Notes: generated from the letters alone by a model not told the origin. A DNA stretch of 64,000 nt from Zeugodacus cucurbitae (GCF_028554725.1 NC_071671.1:7802001-7866000); one strand, 5' to 3'; shown: positions 46,289 through 59,142, counted from the stretch's first letter. Numbers and translations are program-made.

Positions 46289-47021
46289 GACTTATATTAA
46301 GTTCGTCACGAAGTTTGTAAGACCCAGAAGGAAGCGTCGGAGGCCCAATAAAGTATATATATAAATTATCAGTATGTTGAACCCAGTCGATGTAGCCATG
46401 TCCGTCTGCCTGTTTGTCTGTATATATACGAACTAGTCCTTCCGTTTTTAAGATATCGTTTTGAAATTTTGCAAATGTTATTTTCTCTTAAAGAAGCTGC
46501 TCATTTGTCAGAACTGTCGATATCCGACCACTATATCATATAGCTGCCATACAAACTGAACGATCGGAATCAAGGGCTTGTATGGAAAACTTCCGCATTT
46601 TTCTACATATCTTCACGAAATTTGGTGTGAGTTATTGTTCATAGAAATAATTTAATTTCCGAAAAAATTGTTCAGATCGGTTCACTATAGCATATAGCTG
46701 CCATACAAACTGAACGATCGAACGATCAAGGGCTTGTATGGAAAATGTTCGCATTTGACGTGGTATCTTCACGAAATTTGACATGGATTACTGCTTAAGG
46801 TAATAATATAATCTCCGAAGAAAGTGTTCAGATCGTATACTATATAACCTTAATGTTTCTAACAAACAACCCGGCTAAAAAGAATTAGTAAAATGTTTTC
46901 TTTTTTTTACTCACTTTTTCTTACGTCTTTAGATTTGCTTAAACACATAGTTACTAAAAGAAATGCACCTGTGATAAGTATATTGGCTTCGGTACAGCCG
47001 AATTTAACGTTTTTTCTTGTT
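46289..47021 (+). mobile_element. Helentron/DINE-1-like element, family A, copy 1
   Basis: About 733 bp, beginning cttatattaagttcgtcacg and ending in the hairpin cttcgg-tacag-ccgaat plus ttaacgttttttcttgt. Parallel along its whole length to the copy at 50977. A 'gccatacaaactgaacgatcg' segment occurs twice inside each copy. No coding capacity. Confidence 0.72.
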
Positions 47022-48504
47022 TTTAATATAAATTAATATTTTTGCACAACCGACTTATATTTTAAATTCAAAAATTCATTAGTGTCCCCACCCACCCATA
47101 AATATTGATTTATCTACTTTACTCAAAAATATCGATAGCATAATTAAAATTGCGTTTTTATCCTGCACTGTACTGCAAACTGTGTAGAATGTTTTGAATT
47201 CGGCGTTCTTCCTTGCACCTTGGCTGCTGTTTCGACGCTCATTTGTGTATCGTTCATTTAATGCAGATTTTATGAGCGCGTGAATTGAAATTGCAAAATG
47301 ATGTCAACAACAGCAGCAATTACAACGAGACCACACCGAAAGAGATAACAGGTAAGGAGAACATAGTACACAGTTTGCAAGCATTGTCAGAAAAATCGCT
47401 CAATGACCAGCGGTTGCGCTCTGCTGAATGTGCGGCTAAACGAGGAAATCGGGATATGTTTAAGTATATATTTGCACGAGAACGCCAATGAAACTGAATA
47501 CTATATATATATATATATATATATATGTAAGAGTATACTATATATGCATATGGTCCGAAGGCCGTACCCTGCAGGCTCGCCCGCGTACTAGCCAGCCACA
47601 GCGCTATGGCGGCAACACCAAAAGGACATTTAATTTATTATTTATTGCCTAGTGCAACGCAACGAAATGGTAATGCCAGACTTATTTCGTACTTCAGCAC
47701 TGCACCCACCGGCATGTGCAGTACTCCCATCACTGGCAACAACACAACATTCGTAAAGCTTTAGAACGCTTTAAAGCTATAGAGTAAATGCGAGCGCGCC
47801 AGTGTGTTTTGCATGGAAAACTAAAACGCTACCAATTTTCCTAAAGCAGCTAGCATTCACGGCTTGTAGTGGTAAATAGTTGACAGGCCAACAATGAGAA
47901 ATGTACACTGAATTCGCTTACAAACACATATATGTATACATATATAGCAGTGCTACAATGCACTATGCGTTTTATATTAATGTGATTTGGTTATTTATGG
48001 CGCTTAATGGGTGTGAGGGCAAAAGCCCAAGTGGTAATCGTTGGCCAGCAGATTTTGTGATTATAACATGCGCGCTTTGCATTTATTTTATGCTTAGTAA
48101 TGAAACAATACCCGCACACATGCACACTTATGTATATTTGTATGTATGTAAGTACTCATATTTAAGGGCGTACGCTACGTATACGTAATTATATGTAGCT
48201 GATAAGATTTAGTGTATGAGTTTTTCACTTTTATCGTTATTTGAATGTCCAGCGCGATTAATGGGCATAAATAATGTATATTTTTCAAATTCATTCACAA
48301 TAATTAAACGCTTTCGTTGCGCAAATATTGGTTGAAACATTTTTATTGGCAGTCGAATTATGTTGCTGGCTATCTCCATAACGAATTCTCTTCAGACGGC
48401 TTATATGAATTACCCTAGCTATTTTGGTTTTTTTTTTTTCAGTCATACGCTCTTTTACTATTGGGAAGTCTGATGAATGATCTGCAGTTGCTTTATTTCT
48501 TAAA
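47022..48504. other. Non-coding stretch with one unexplained short frame
   Basis: Contains an (AT)n run at 47503-47526. Also a 68-codon frame at 47285-47491 of normal-looking composition (MKLQNDVNNSSNYNETTPKE...) with an in-frame acag|gtaagg donor-like site at about 47352. No similarity recognised; may be a first exon of an unknown gene or chance. Confidence 0.3.
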
Positions 48505-49038
48505 TACAGTGGAACTTCTCTAACTCGAATCACTATAATCCTCAAAAAAAATTCGAGTTAGCGAGACTTCGAGTTATAGAATTTTCATTAAAACAATAGA
48601 TTTATACACTGATTTATTTGTTTACTTCGTGAAAATTTTTATGGACATATGTTAAAACATGTATTCTGTAATTTTGTTTGTTGCATTTTGCTATGGTTTG
48701 GCTCTTGACGTCTGTATCCCACGACTTTGTTATATTATAAGTGTTATATCATATTTCTTGTTCGACTCCGTACGATATAGAAAGAGTCCTTTTAAAATTC
48801 TACCTCGATAGGAAAATTTAAAATTTTGTATTATGGCCTGACCAAAAAGTTCGAATTATGGAAGGAAATTCGTATGAAAGTTGCCTTCTATTGCCACTTC
48901 AAGAGTTTGAGTTATGGAATTCGAGTTAGGAAGGAAATTTGTATGAAATTTGGCTTCTAAACGCTATTGCCAATTCAAGTGTTCGAATTATGTAGATTTT
49001 CGAGTTAAAGAAGTTCGAGTTATGGAAGTTCCATTGTA
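48505..49038. mobile_element. MITE family 'aacttccataactcg', copy 3 (longest)
   Basis: Left end tacagtggaacttctctaac and right end gagttatggaagttccattg form terminal inverted repeats bounded by TA. At 534 bp it holds an extra internal segment (about 48600-48850) missing from the shorter copies. It is therefore closer to a full-length family member, but shows no open frame of interest. Confidence 0.75.
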
Positions 49039-49211
49039 CTGCAATCAAATGCCGCTGGAGATAATTCAGAGTCTCATTTTCGACATCAAATGGTAGTTAT
49101 TGCAACATCCCTCAGCTATTTCTACAATACAAACTGTTTTCTTATCATTTTTTCAAAACAAAACTGTGTCAAAAGTAAACTCCACACAATATTACCATAA
49201 ATAAAGGGTAA

Positions 49212-50420
49212 AGGGTTTTTCAGTAGGCACGCAACAAAAGTAGACCGATAGAGACAGCAAACGACGCCATTTCTTTTCCCGCTCTTTTCACATCTCTCTT
49301 CTGTAAGGTTTGCCATTTCATTACTAAAATTAAAATTATTTACATTATTAAAAAACTACTGAAATTCGGAGTCAGTGGCCTTAACTTTAAGAGCGCTACG
49401 TCCACTTTATGGTCGTCATAATCGTCCTGTCAGAACGTCAACAATTGAACGTATAATTGAACAATTTGATTCCAAAGGCACAGTACAAAAGGTTCCCATA
49501 CCAGATAAATAATTGCCCGTGGTGTCAAGAATATTACTGTCGCTAGCGCATCAATTGTGGAAGACCCAAATCAGTCTCTTATACGTCGTGCTCGAGCGTT
49601 GGGCGTCTCTGTGACGTTGTTGTGGCAATTTTTTCGAAAAGACTTTGGCCTGCAACCGTACAAGACCAAATTGATGCAAGAACTGAGAAGCTTGACCATC
49701 AGAATCGTTGTCTGTTCGTGAATTGTGCTGAGCAACAACTTGTAAATAATCGGGATTTTCTTCGAATCAAAATCATCTTCAGCGATGAGACTAATTTCTG
49801 GTTGAAAGGCTTCCTCAATAAGCAAATATACGTTATTGGCCTGGCAGTAATTCACACGTACTTCATGAGCCACCAGTGCATCACGAAAAAATTACGGTTT
49901 GGTGTGGTTTATGTGCCGGCGGCGTCATTGGTCCGTACCTCTTCCATGATGATCAAGACCGGCACGTTACTGTGAATGGGAATCGCTACCGCTGAAAGAT
50001 AACCAAATATTTTTGACCCGAATTGTATGATATGGACTTGGACAATATGTGATTCCAACAGGACGGCGCCACAAGTCACACCGCGAATGTTGCAATCGAT
50101 TTATTGAAAACCAAGTTTGGTGAACGTGTTATCTAACGAAATGGTCCAGTCGGTCGTGCGTTTTGACGCCGTTAGCGAGGATTGATGAACTTCGTACGAA
50201 TATCGAACAGTATTGGCCGATTTATGCTTGAAAATCGTCGAAAATTGGGATCAGCGTCTGGACTTCTGCAGGTGTGCCCGTGATGGCCATACAAAAGAAA
50301 TCGTTTTCAATACATAATGGCATCGATGTACTTCCACAGGAATAAATAATTTCATTGATATCCAAACCGTTTTTGTTTTATTTAAAAAAAAAAACTTATT
50401 ATCTTATTGAAAACCCCTTT
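49212..50420 (+). mobile_element. Most complete DD41D mariner-like copy
   Basis: About 1.2 kb between recognisable terminal repeats (aagggtttttcagtaggca and cttattgaaaacccctt). Frameshifted codons cover the N-terminal helix-turn-helix part (YGRHNRPVRTSTIERIIEQF), a second HTH-like part (SLIRRARALGVSVTLLWQFF then RKDFGLQPYKTKLMQEL), the first Asp block near 49785, the second block near 50040-50070, and the C-terminal DELRTNIE. The LTPLDYFLWGYVKSMVYANKPA stretch is shortened by a deletion. Inactive, but the best template of the family here. Confidence 0.82.
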
Positions 50421-50976
50421 ATGTATATATAGCTGTAAGCATATCGGTTTTAACCTAAATTAGATTTGTTTACATTTTATATGTAATTGCTTTCGTGTTA
50501 TTGCTATTACTCAAGACTTGCAGAATAATAAATTGAAACTGTCAATATTTTTAATATGAAATGTCTGTCACCCGGCGACATGGAAGGTCTATGTACAACA
50601 GCAATTTACATACAAACTGAGCTCATATGTATATTAGGCCACACATAGATACCAGTGGCAATTACTATTCTTCCGGATAAACAAAAAGCAGATGAGTACA
50701 TACATATCTAAGTATAATAAATGATTTATTTTCCCTTTTTCTGGAGCACGCATTTTGCAAGATTCATGATTAAATATCTTTCCCAATATTATACAAACGT
50801 AAAGACTAACTTTGGTAGTGTTGTATGGAGGATTTCAGAAGTAAAATTGATTGAAATAGTGATTACGACAGTTACTTAGAGTTACTGCAGTGCATTTGAT
50901 AGAAAAAATCGTATCTTCACGAACGAAGGGAAGCGAAGGCTTTGTTTATAATAAAAAAATAATAATTCGTTTATAA
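50421..50976. other. Non-coding stretch
   Basis: AT-rich, nothing recognised. Confidence 0.4.
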
Positions 50977-51722
50977 TTATACCCTGAACAGGGTATATTA
51001 AGTTTGTCACGAAGTTTGTAACACTCAGAAGGAAGCGGCGGAGGCCCTATAAAGTATATATATAAATGATCAGTACGTTGAACTGAGTCGATTCAGAAAT
51101 GTCCGTCTGTCTGTCTGTCTGTATATATACGAACTAGTCCTTCAGTTTTTAAGATATCGTTTTGAAATTTTGCAGATGTTATTTCTATTCAAGAAGCTGC
51201 TCATTTGTCGGAACTGCCGATATCTGACCAATATATCATATAGCTGCCCTACAAACCGAAAGGTCGGAATCAATGGCTTGTATGGAAAATTTTCGCATTT
51301 GACGTGGTCTCTTCACGAAATTTGGTGTGAGTTATTGTTCATAGAAATAATTTAATTTCCGAAAAAAATTGTTCAGATCGGTTCACTATAGCATATAGCT
51401 GCCATACAAACTGAACGATCGGAATCAATGGCTTGTATGGAAAATTTTCGCATTTGACGTGGTATCTTCACGAAATTTGACATGGATTACTACTTAAGGT
51501 AATAATATAATCTCCGAAGAAATTGTTCAGATCGGTTAACTATATAACCTTAAAGTTTCTAGCAAACAACCCGGCTAAAAAGAATTAGTAAAATGTTTTC
51601 TTTCTTTTTTACTTACTTTTTCTTACGTCTTTAGATTTGCTTAGCCGCATAGTTACTAAAAGCAATGCACCTGTGAAGGGTATATTAGCTTCGGTACAGC
51701 CGAAGTTAACGTTTTTTCTTGT
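50977..51722 (+). mobile_element. Helentron/DINE-1-like element, family A, copy 2
   Basis: Starts with tataccctgaacagggtata (a 5' subterminal palindrome). Ends with gggtatatta, the perfect hairpin cttcgg-tacag-ccgaag and ttaacgttttttcttgt. The 5' tataccct is the inverse of agggtata just before the 3' hairpin, as expected for Helentron-associated elements. The 61-codon frame at 51170 is incidental. Confidence 0.75.
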
Positions 51723-52924
51723 TTATATATTTCTTCAGTAACTCACTAAGCGAGTATAATGAAAATAGCGTCTATGCTAATTGCAATTTCTCACCGTCAA
51801 AAATTGTGTGTTATATTTACATTGTTATAGACCTGACATAGCTGATGCTTCCATCAAAATTCCTTAGAAGTAACTTCCTTTATACCATAAATTTAGAAAC
51901 ACAACATTTAAATGTTGACTGATTATTAAACTATTTTTCAATTACGAGTGAAGTGGCAAGGAATTCTCAAAAATAGGTTTGTCGTTATGTTTTTGTAAAT
52001 GCAATTTGAATGTCGACAGAAATGTCCTTGGTACTTAATTTAAAACGCATTGCAGCACTGGTAGGCGAACATAAATTTTAGACTTTTTTTTTGCCATACA
52101 CACTAGCATACAATTAGATTGCGGTATACATACATACATATATGTAAAATACATAACTAGCAATTTTGGCAGAATGTTGGATATGCAGCCAAAGACACTT
52201 TTGAGATTCGCGCTTAACTGCTGGGTACTACGTACATATGTATATCAGTAAGAAATATCTTTCCGTCACCACAACTCCTTTGCCGCTTTGTCTAAGCGAA
52301 CGAAATTGTTTGCCAAGCTGTCTTCTCATTTATTAAAGTACTTTTAATGCAATTTTAATATTTTTTCTATCTAATGTACAATTATGCAAAAGTAATAAGT
52401 ATACTATGTGTGAAGCCTAGCGCTTTATTTACACTGTCTTCATGTATATTTCCGCATTGAGTACCGTTTTTATAAGCAGTCAAAACAACTTTCAAAGCAT
52501 TTTAACCAAATATTTTGACTGTGTATCTCTGACATGCCGATTTTCTGGGGACTTAGGTAGGCATGACTTACATAGGATTTTTAGGGTTTAACTACGCGAT
52601 ATCTTCGAAGTCTTTGCTAATAAAAGTTAGAGAATAGTGCAAATTTTTGCTATAGCCACTAGCAAGTACAAGTAATATAGACTTACCGAGTTGCAGTATC
52701 CATTGTTTATTTATAATCGTTGTTAACCAATATGGTAATCAGTAAAAATGTCAACCTGTAAATATAAAAAATTAAAAAGAATATTATATGTAAGAAAAAT
52801 GTCCATTTCTATATTAATCCTATACATACATAAAAAGGTCCATCAGCCTTACGTAGAAGGCTATTAATAACATTTTTTGTCGAATAATACCAGGAAAAAC
52901 CTCATAAATATGATCGATTATATC
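51723..52924. other. Non-coding stretch
   Basis: AT-rich, with CATACATA/TATGTA patches (52128-52145); nothing recognised. Confidence 0.4.
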
Positions 52925-53660
52925 TAGCAAAAGTCAAACGTCAACTACTTATTTATCGAAACCCACTTATGGGTCAAAAACCATAGCTCAGGAACTACTC
53001 GACAGATTTCAATGATATTCGGTATATAATATTTTCTTGACACCCTGATGACAAGTGTGGAAAATGGATGAAATCGGTTCACAACCACGACAACTTCCCA
53101 CATAACTCAATTTTGAATTCCATCTGATTCCTTCACTTTATAGGATATACATAAGGAACCAATGAAGATAGCAAAATAAAACTTTACACAAATACTGTAT
53201 ATGATCCGTGGCTTTACTTGTGAAAAAATTGTCGAGATCGGACTTTTCAATGCCAGGAATATCGAATATGAAGAACTCAGTGCCTTATGATAATTTTTCA
53301 CCGAAAATATCGGTAAATCTTTCAGATCTCAATTTAATTCAGAGGAAATCGTTTTCTTCTAATAGTATGTCTCTGTACGATAGACCTTAGGTCGCAGTGC
53401 GATTCTCTAATAAATCTAATATAATGTCTCTGTACCAGAAATGGTTAAAATCGGGTCATAACTTCTCATAGCTCTCATATAGCTAATTATAGGATTTTCA
53501 AAAATACGATGAGCTATTAAAGCTCATAAATCGGTTAATATGTGAAATATCTTAGCCATATTAAGTGAGCATATACTCTCAGATATAATATACGTTGGAG
53601 ATCTTAATAAAAATATAGCAATAAATTGCGAGAGTATAAAATATTCGTTTGCACCCGAAC
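52925..53660 (+). mobile_element. Helentron/DINE-1-like element, family B, copy c
   Basis: Forward copy beginning within cccacttatgggtcaaaaac and ending ttgcgagagtataaaatatt-cg followed by a damaged hairpin. The terminal cttgtt is absent: mariner coding sequence follows immediately at about 53665. Similar along its length to copies at 24594 and 42343. Confidence 0.65.
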
Positions 53661-53664
53661 GTGC

Positions 53665-54240
53665 AATAGACGTGGAGTTCACTAACGCCGAAATTCGCGC
53701 TATTTTAAAGTTTTCCTTCGTTAAAGTCAAATCCGCTAGAGAAAGGTTCAGTGAGATTAATGGTGTTTTAGGGGATGGTACTCGAACTGCGGAGGAATGG
53801 TTTCGACGATTCAGAGCGGGTGAAAACGACACCATGAACAAGCCAGCCGGCGGAAGATCTGTGACGACGAATACCGATCAAATCATGGAAAACATTTAGT
53901 TAGACCGGCATGTGGCATCTCGTGGCATCGCCTAGTAGATGGGAGTTACCATCTGCAGAAGGTTGATGTTTGGGTGTCGCATGATTAGACGCAAAAAAAC
54001 CTTCTGGACCGCACACTTCTGGACACACGCTTAATTCTACCATCTACTGCGAACAACTGGACCGCTTGAAGTAGGCGATCGACCAGAAGCGTCCAGAATT
54101 GGCCAATAGGAAGGGCCAGGAACGACGTCAGAGCACACATTTCGTTGATGACACTTTAGAAGCTACGGAAGCATCCGCCATATAGCCCGATTACCACCAG
54201 TTCCTGTCCATGGCGAACGGCCTTGGTGGTGTAAAGAGGT
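53665..54240 (+). mobile_element. Mariner (DD34D-type) transposase relic with internal deletion
   Basis: 53672-53899 reads MEFTNAEIRAILKFSFVKVK then GDGTRTAEEWFRRFRAGEND then GRSVTTNTDQIMENI. This is the N-terminal HTH domain of mariner transposases of the group also found domesticated in SETMAR. A stop follows, then decayed codons for LDRHVASR, a large deletion, and C-terminal remnants LNSTIYCEQLDRLK-like, AIDQKRPELANRK and DYHQFLSMANGLGGVK. The first two catalytic Asp blocks are gone. Abuts the family B Helentron-like copy at 53660. Confidence 0.85.
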
Positions 54241-55522
54241 GGTCCTTTTATACCAAAATGGCCGCAATCGCAATCGTTTAAAAAAAGGCGAGCACATACT
54301 TTCGGTTTAACAATTTCAAGCATGAATTACAATTAGTTTATCCGAATCGGGGTCTTTCATATTAGGGGACGCAGGTCATATTCGATTTTCGGCACACTAA
54401 ACCCACGCAATATATTCAAAGGTTTCATATGTATATACACACAAACATCTGCATACATGTGTAGATCGCATTATACACTGCAAGCTATTAAGACGGCAAA
54501 CTGTGTGGCGACCATTTGTAGAAAAAACGCAATTGCATTTTGGAAGAATATGTCGCCACTGCTACTTAGAGGAGCTGGAGGTGTCACAGCTTGGTTGTAC
54601 GACTGGAGAGGCGAGTTAAATGCAGTCAAAGCGGAATTTCGTAGGAGGACGACATCTAGTTCAACATCGCCCACTAACAAGTGTCATTACAGAAGGCGGG
54701 CGTGCATATATTTACATGCTCATATGGTTTACCTAACTTCTTTTTTTTTGAGCATGATTAGGACGATGAGCGTGTTTTAGGGTGCGATTGTACATGTGTT
54801 TTTCGTGTATGTATGTATGGACGAGTATGGAATGGCATGCACTGCAAGATTCCGCATCCATTTATTTCAAATCATTTTACGAGTTTTTCCGCTTGCTCGT
54901 GGCAGTGGCGGTGAGGGTGTGGCCGCTGCTGCGAAGGGTCACCACTTCAGGGCGCTCATTCGGAGAATGCTCCATCCACTTATATGCATCTTATATGAAA
55001 TTCAAATTAACTTTTGAGTGAGTTGCAAGCGTAAAAGTTCTTAATTAAAAATTATTGTTGACATTTTTTTTTTGTTGCTGCGCCACAATTGCGCTCCTTG
55101 TCTTCTTCGTGCACTACCAAGTTTTCTACGTTTTGCTCTGATTTTTTCTCATCGCATTATTTCTTTGTTCTTTATGTTTTTAGTTAGTACTTTATACATA
55201 GTATTATTTATCATTCAAGAATGTTTCTTAAGGCATCTCCAAACGAATATATTGGATTAAGTAGAAATAATATCCCCCTAAGTAGAAATTATCACCCTAA
55301 CATTTATGGCTCCAATTTCATAAAAGTGCCATAAGGCAGATATAAGTGCTTTTCTTTAAATCTATCTGAATCCAGTTACAACTCGACTCACTTTCCCAAC
55401 GAAGTTTGATTGAAACCAACTCAGGCAACCCGATATAGTTTAGAACAACAGACACTATCTTAAGATAACAACCTTTTCAGACTTGGATGTGCTTTAATCT
55501 TTAGATATTGTGTTGAATACAT
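54241..55522. other. Non-coding stretch, nothing recognised
   Basis: Short open frames at 54457-55021 show no family resemblance. A T-rich stretch lies at 55055-55080. Confidence 0.4.
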
Positions 55523-55864
55523 ATTTAGCTCTTGAACTCACTTAAACCGAGCTAACTTATTAGTTAAACCATGTTGATAGAGTGAGCAGCTATCGGTTGT
55601 TCTTGGTCACTGTCAATATTTTGTTTACAAAATAACATTTAGCTCTTGAACTCACTTAAACCGAGCTTACTTATTAGCTAAACCATGATGAAAGAGTGAG
55701 CAGCTATCGGTTGTTCTTGGTCACTGTCAATATTTTGTTTACAAAATAACATTTAGCTCTTGAACTCACTTAAACCGAGCTTACTTATTAGCTAAACCAT
55801 GATGAAAGAGTGAACAGCTATCGGTTGTTCTTGGTCACTGTCAATATTTTGTTTACAAAACGTT
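55523..55864. repeat. 114-bp tandem repeat, three units
   Basis: Units start at atttagctcttgaactcac: 55523, 55637 and 55751, an exact 114-bp period. The second and third units are almost identical, the first slightly more diverged. Each contains gctatcggttgttcttggtc and a gtgagcagc box. No coding role. Confidence 0.93.
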
Positions 55865-56223
55865 AGGTTCGGCATATTTTACATTTTCTAGTTTGAATTT
55901 CATGTATGAAAATTTTATTTCATGCACAGTAATAATTTTAAGCCAATTTTAAGATCTAAGTAGCATAAGTTTCATAGCAAAAGGGCGTTGATATAATATT
56001 AAATTGCCAATAACTCCAAATGGAGTACACTTTAAGATTCCACCAACACATTTTACATGAAACGTAAAGCAATGCAGTAGGAAGGCACAACTGCTACAAC
56101 AACAGCAACTGATAGCACAGCAACGACAACGCCAGATTGCAAAGCTTTAGTTTGACTGACTTGCCTGTTTGTCGGCTTCAATTCTTGTTAACGAAATAGC
56201 AAAGTTGGCAAAAAGTTTCTAAA

Positions 56224-56478
56224 ATGAAAATACGAAATGAAATAAAAGAATTGAAACTTTGCAATGTGCATTCACTAACATTTTATTTCACTTTAGTTTT
56301 TTTTATTTTTAATATATTTTTAGCCCTTGCCACTGCTGCAAGTGCAGTCGAGTCGAAAATGCCCGCTCCTTTTGCTTTCCCCACATCCAACAATATTGTT
56401 TTCTTCTTATTACGTGCTCGGTTCGAATTCTATTTGGAACGCTTCAACTTCGATGGCAGTTTAATGAGTTTTTTATAG
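56224..56478 (+). CDS. Possible small secreted protein or first exon, unsupported
   Basis: 84-codon frame with a purine at -3 of the ATG (ctaaaATG). After a charged start (MKIRNEIKELKLCNVHS) comes a long hydrophobic segment (LTFYFTLVFFIFNIFLALAT) ending ASAVES, which looks like a signal peptide with a cleavage site after ASA. The tail includes MPAPFAFPTSNN and a Phe/Arg-rich end. I recognise no family. The surrounding DNA is repeat-poor but AT-rich, where hydrophobic frames arise by chance from T-rich codons, so this is only a candidate. Confidence 0.2.
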   Translation: MKIRNEIKELKLCNVHSLTFYFTLVFFIFNIFLALATAASAVESKMPAPFAFPTSNNIVFFLLRARFEFYLERFNFDGSLMSFL

Positions 56479-56699
56479 GATTCTATAGCGTTCGTGTTGC
56501 TCTTTGTGTTATCAAAAATAATTTGATAATTTTTTTTTTGAATGCAACCTGCAACTGTAGTTAAGCGCACCTTACAAACATGTTCAGCGTTTTAATTTTC
56601 AACAAAGAAAAGGAAGCAATTTATTGTCGTTAATCATTCAAATCCTCTTCATTGTTTTGTAAATACAATTATATCTTTATGGTAAGAATACTCTCATTC

Positions 56700-57530
56700 A
56701 GCTCTTCAAATACTCTTTCATTCAATTTTTAAAGATTTTCTCTTTCAAATATTGTCCACGGCTAGTGTCAGATGGTCCATCCGTTGAGTCCAATATTCGA
56801 TGACTCGTTCGAACATTACTGGTAACTGGCGAATGACACGCGTGTTGTTCTGCTCCAAAGCCTGAATCGAAGCTGGATTGTCCGTATAGACTTTAGACTT
56901 TACATATCTCCACAGAAAAAAGTCTAACGGTGTGTTATCGTATGATCTTGATGCCGGCCCAATCGACCGGCCAAAAACATGAAATTATTATCTGCTCACC
57001 GAAGCCTTCTCTCAATAAACCCATTAATTGATGCGATGTGTCGAAAGCGGCGCCGTCTTGTTGAAACCAAGTGTCGCTGAGATTACGAGCTTCAATTTCA
57101 GGCAACAAATAGTCGGTTATTATGGCGCTCTAACGGTCGCCATTGATTGTCGTTCTCACTGACATCATTTTTGTTGAAATATGTAGCGATGCGTCCAGCG
57201 GTCCATAAACCACATCACACCGTTGTTTTTTCTGGATGAAATGGCAGCTCTTCGTCCCAAATGCGGGAAGTTTGTTTGTTTACATACCCATTGAGCCAGA
57301 AATGGACCTAATCGCTAAACAGAATTTGGCTCAAAAACGTCGGATTTTCTTGGAACTTTTCGAGAGCTCTTGGAATGAAGCGAAGTCGCTTGGGATCGTC
57401 AAGCGGCTTCATTTATTGCACAAGTTGTCTTTTTGTGCTGCCTTTCAATATAAGATCTCAATGTAAAATGCGCCAAGTCGTTCCATACATCAGTCCGACA
57501 CTGCTCTCTCTATACTACACTAAGCGCTGG
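56700..57530 (-). mobile_element. Mariner-like (DD41D-related) copy, family 2
   Basis: Minus-strand remnant with ordered blocks: HFWLNGYVNKQ-like near 57285, HPEK-CGLWTAGRIATYF near 57190-57245, TWFQQDGAAFDTSHQLMGLL near 57015-57075, ISCFWPVDWAG near 56955-57000, TPLDFFLWRYVKS near 56890-56930, TDNPASIQALEQNNTRV and ERVIEYW to 56780. The same family as 2075-2690 and better preserved, but with several stops and frameshifts. The second-to-third Asp distance is close to that of the DD41D group. Confidence 0.78.
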
Positions 57531-59142
57531 CTGCTATATTATCTTCACTGCGTGCTGGACGTGGCCTATTCGTACGAATTTTATCCAGTAATGAATGCAG
57601 GGTCTCAAGATGGGCGATGGTGTTGCGAAAAAGGTATACGTACTTCTAAAAATCTGGCAAGGAAACTTCTAATAATATTAACGAAGCCCAAAGTGAAAAT
57701 ATTCTGTAAAATTCGGTTTCACATTTCAGGCACTGTTCAGTTAAGTTATCCTTGTTGCGAATTCACGTCTTACTAATTTTATAGTTTTCCTACAATTCAA
57801 CTGGGTAAACAAGCATTTTAGTTCGCTCCTCTATAGAGCTACTCTCGCCGCACTCCACGAAATGTTCATCATGTTCTCCCACCCCTTGGCAGCCACCTGC
57901 ACCAGCCACCAACATTGAAGTGCGATGAAAGAGCCAGCGTGACTATTACTTAATATGCAGAAAACAGTGTTGTGGCAGTGAGTGAGCCGGCAACGCCTGT
58001 GGGGCGGTATAATGCAACCAAGCGCAAACTGAGCGCAAGTGGCGGCAGGGCGAGAATGTTTGTTTTCGTAATCGTGGAAAGTTAAAGCAAACTGTGGTGC
58101 AGAGCGTCGCAGTCGGAAGTGGCTAGCATGTTGTTGGGCGGGGAGGGGTTATAATGTGGGAGTTTTTCACATGCTAACGGCACTTGAATGGAAAACAAGA
58201 CGAAATTGGCATAATTTACATGACAACGGCTACACTAACAATAACAATAAAATTAACAACAACAACAAAAACAATAACAACGACAGCATATGGCATGCAA
58301 GTAACTGCAGTGAGTGAGTGAGTGAATACACACACACAAACAAACACATATGAATGCTTGTTGGTGACTTACAAACTTTTTATTGTTTGCGCAAACAGAA
58401 TTCAAAAATGCAGAACTCGACGATTGCTGTTCTCATATGTTTTGCGAATCAAAGTACACATACACATACACAAACACATTTACATACGAGTGTGTTCATA
58501 TACATAAGTGTGGCAAGCGTTGCTTATATGGCACGTTTGAGAATATACATATGTGTAAGTGCATTTCCATACACGGAGGATATCTGATTATATCATAAGC
58601 AACGTTTTGGTGTTTACACGTGTCTGGATGTGTGTGTGTGTGTTTGTGTGGGTTGCGCAGTTGGTTGTGTTTGCGGTTTTCCGAGTACTGTAGGTGTCGC
58701 CGTTGAATAGCGGTCTGCTTGTGTATGTGTGTGTCCGTAAGAAATGTGTAGAGAGAGAGAGCCGGAGAGCGCTACGAGTGCATACAGCGGCAACCGCAAT
58801 GTGTAACGTTGTTGACATCGACGCAATTTGCATGCCAACTAGTCAAAGTTGCAACAGCAGCATTTACACCAATAGTAATAACGGGTCGCAGTACATTGCA
58901 ACCGGTGTGGGGTATTGCTCTTCAAAGGTATTTTAAAGATTTAAATGCTTACAAATGAATATTATTTTCATGCTATGGTTTGCTAAAGTTTCAAGTCAAG
59001 AGAATTTATAAAACTACAATAAGGTGATATTCTAACACAAAAACCAAAAAAGGAATAGAAACAAAAATTTATATAGTTCAAAAATATTAATATCTACTCG
59101 CATACAAATTGAAAATATTAAAAATTAAAAAAATAAATTAAA
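57531..59142. other. Non-coding stretch
   Basis: (CAA)n/(AAC)n-type run at 58235-58290 and CACATA/TGTGTG microsatellites at 58330-58670. Short frames are simple-sequence artefacts. Confidence 0.45.

Noticed and set aside
58322..58838. Cluster of overlapping frames rich in His, Thr and Tyr
   Set aside because: Products of CACATA/TGTGTG microsatellites.
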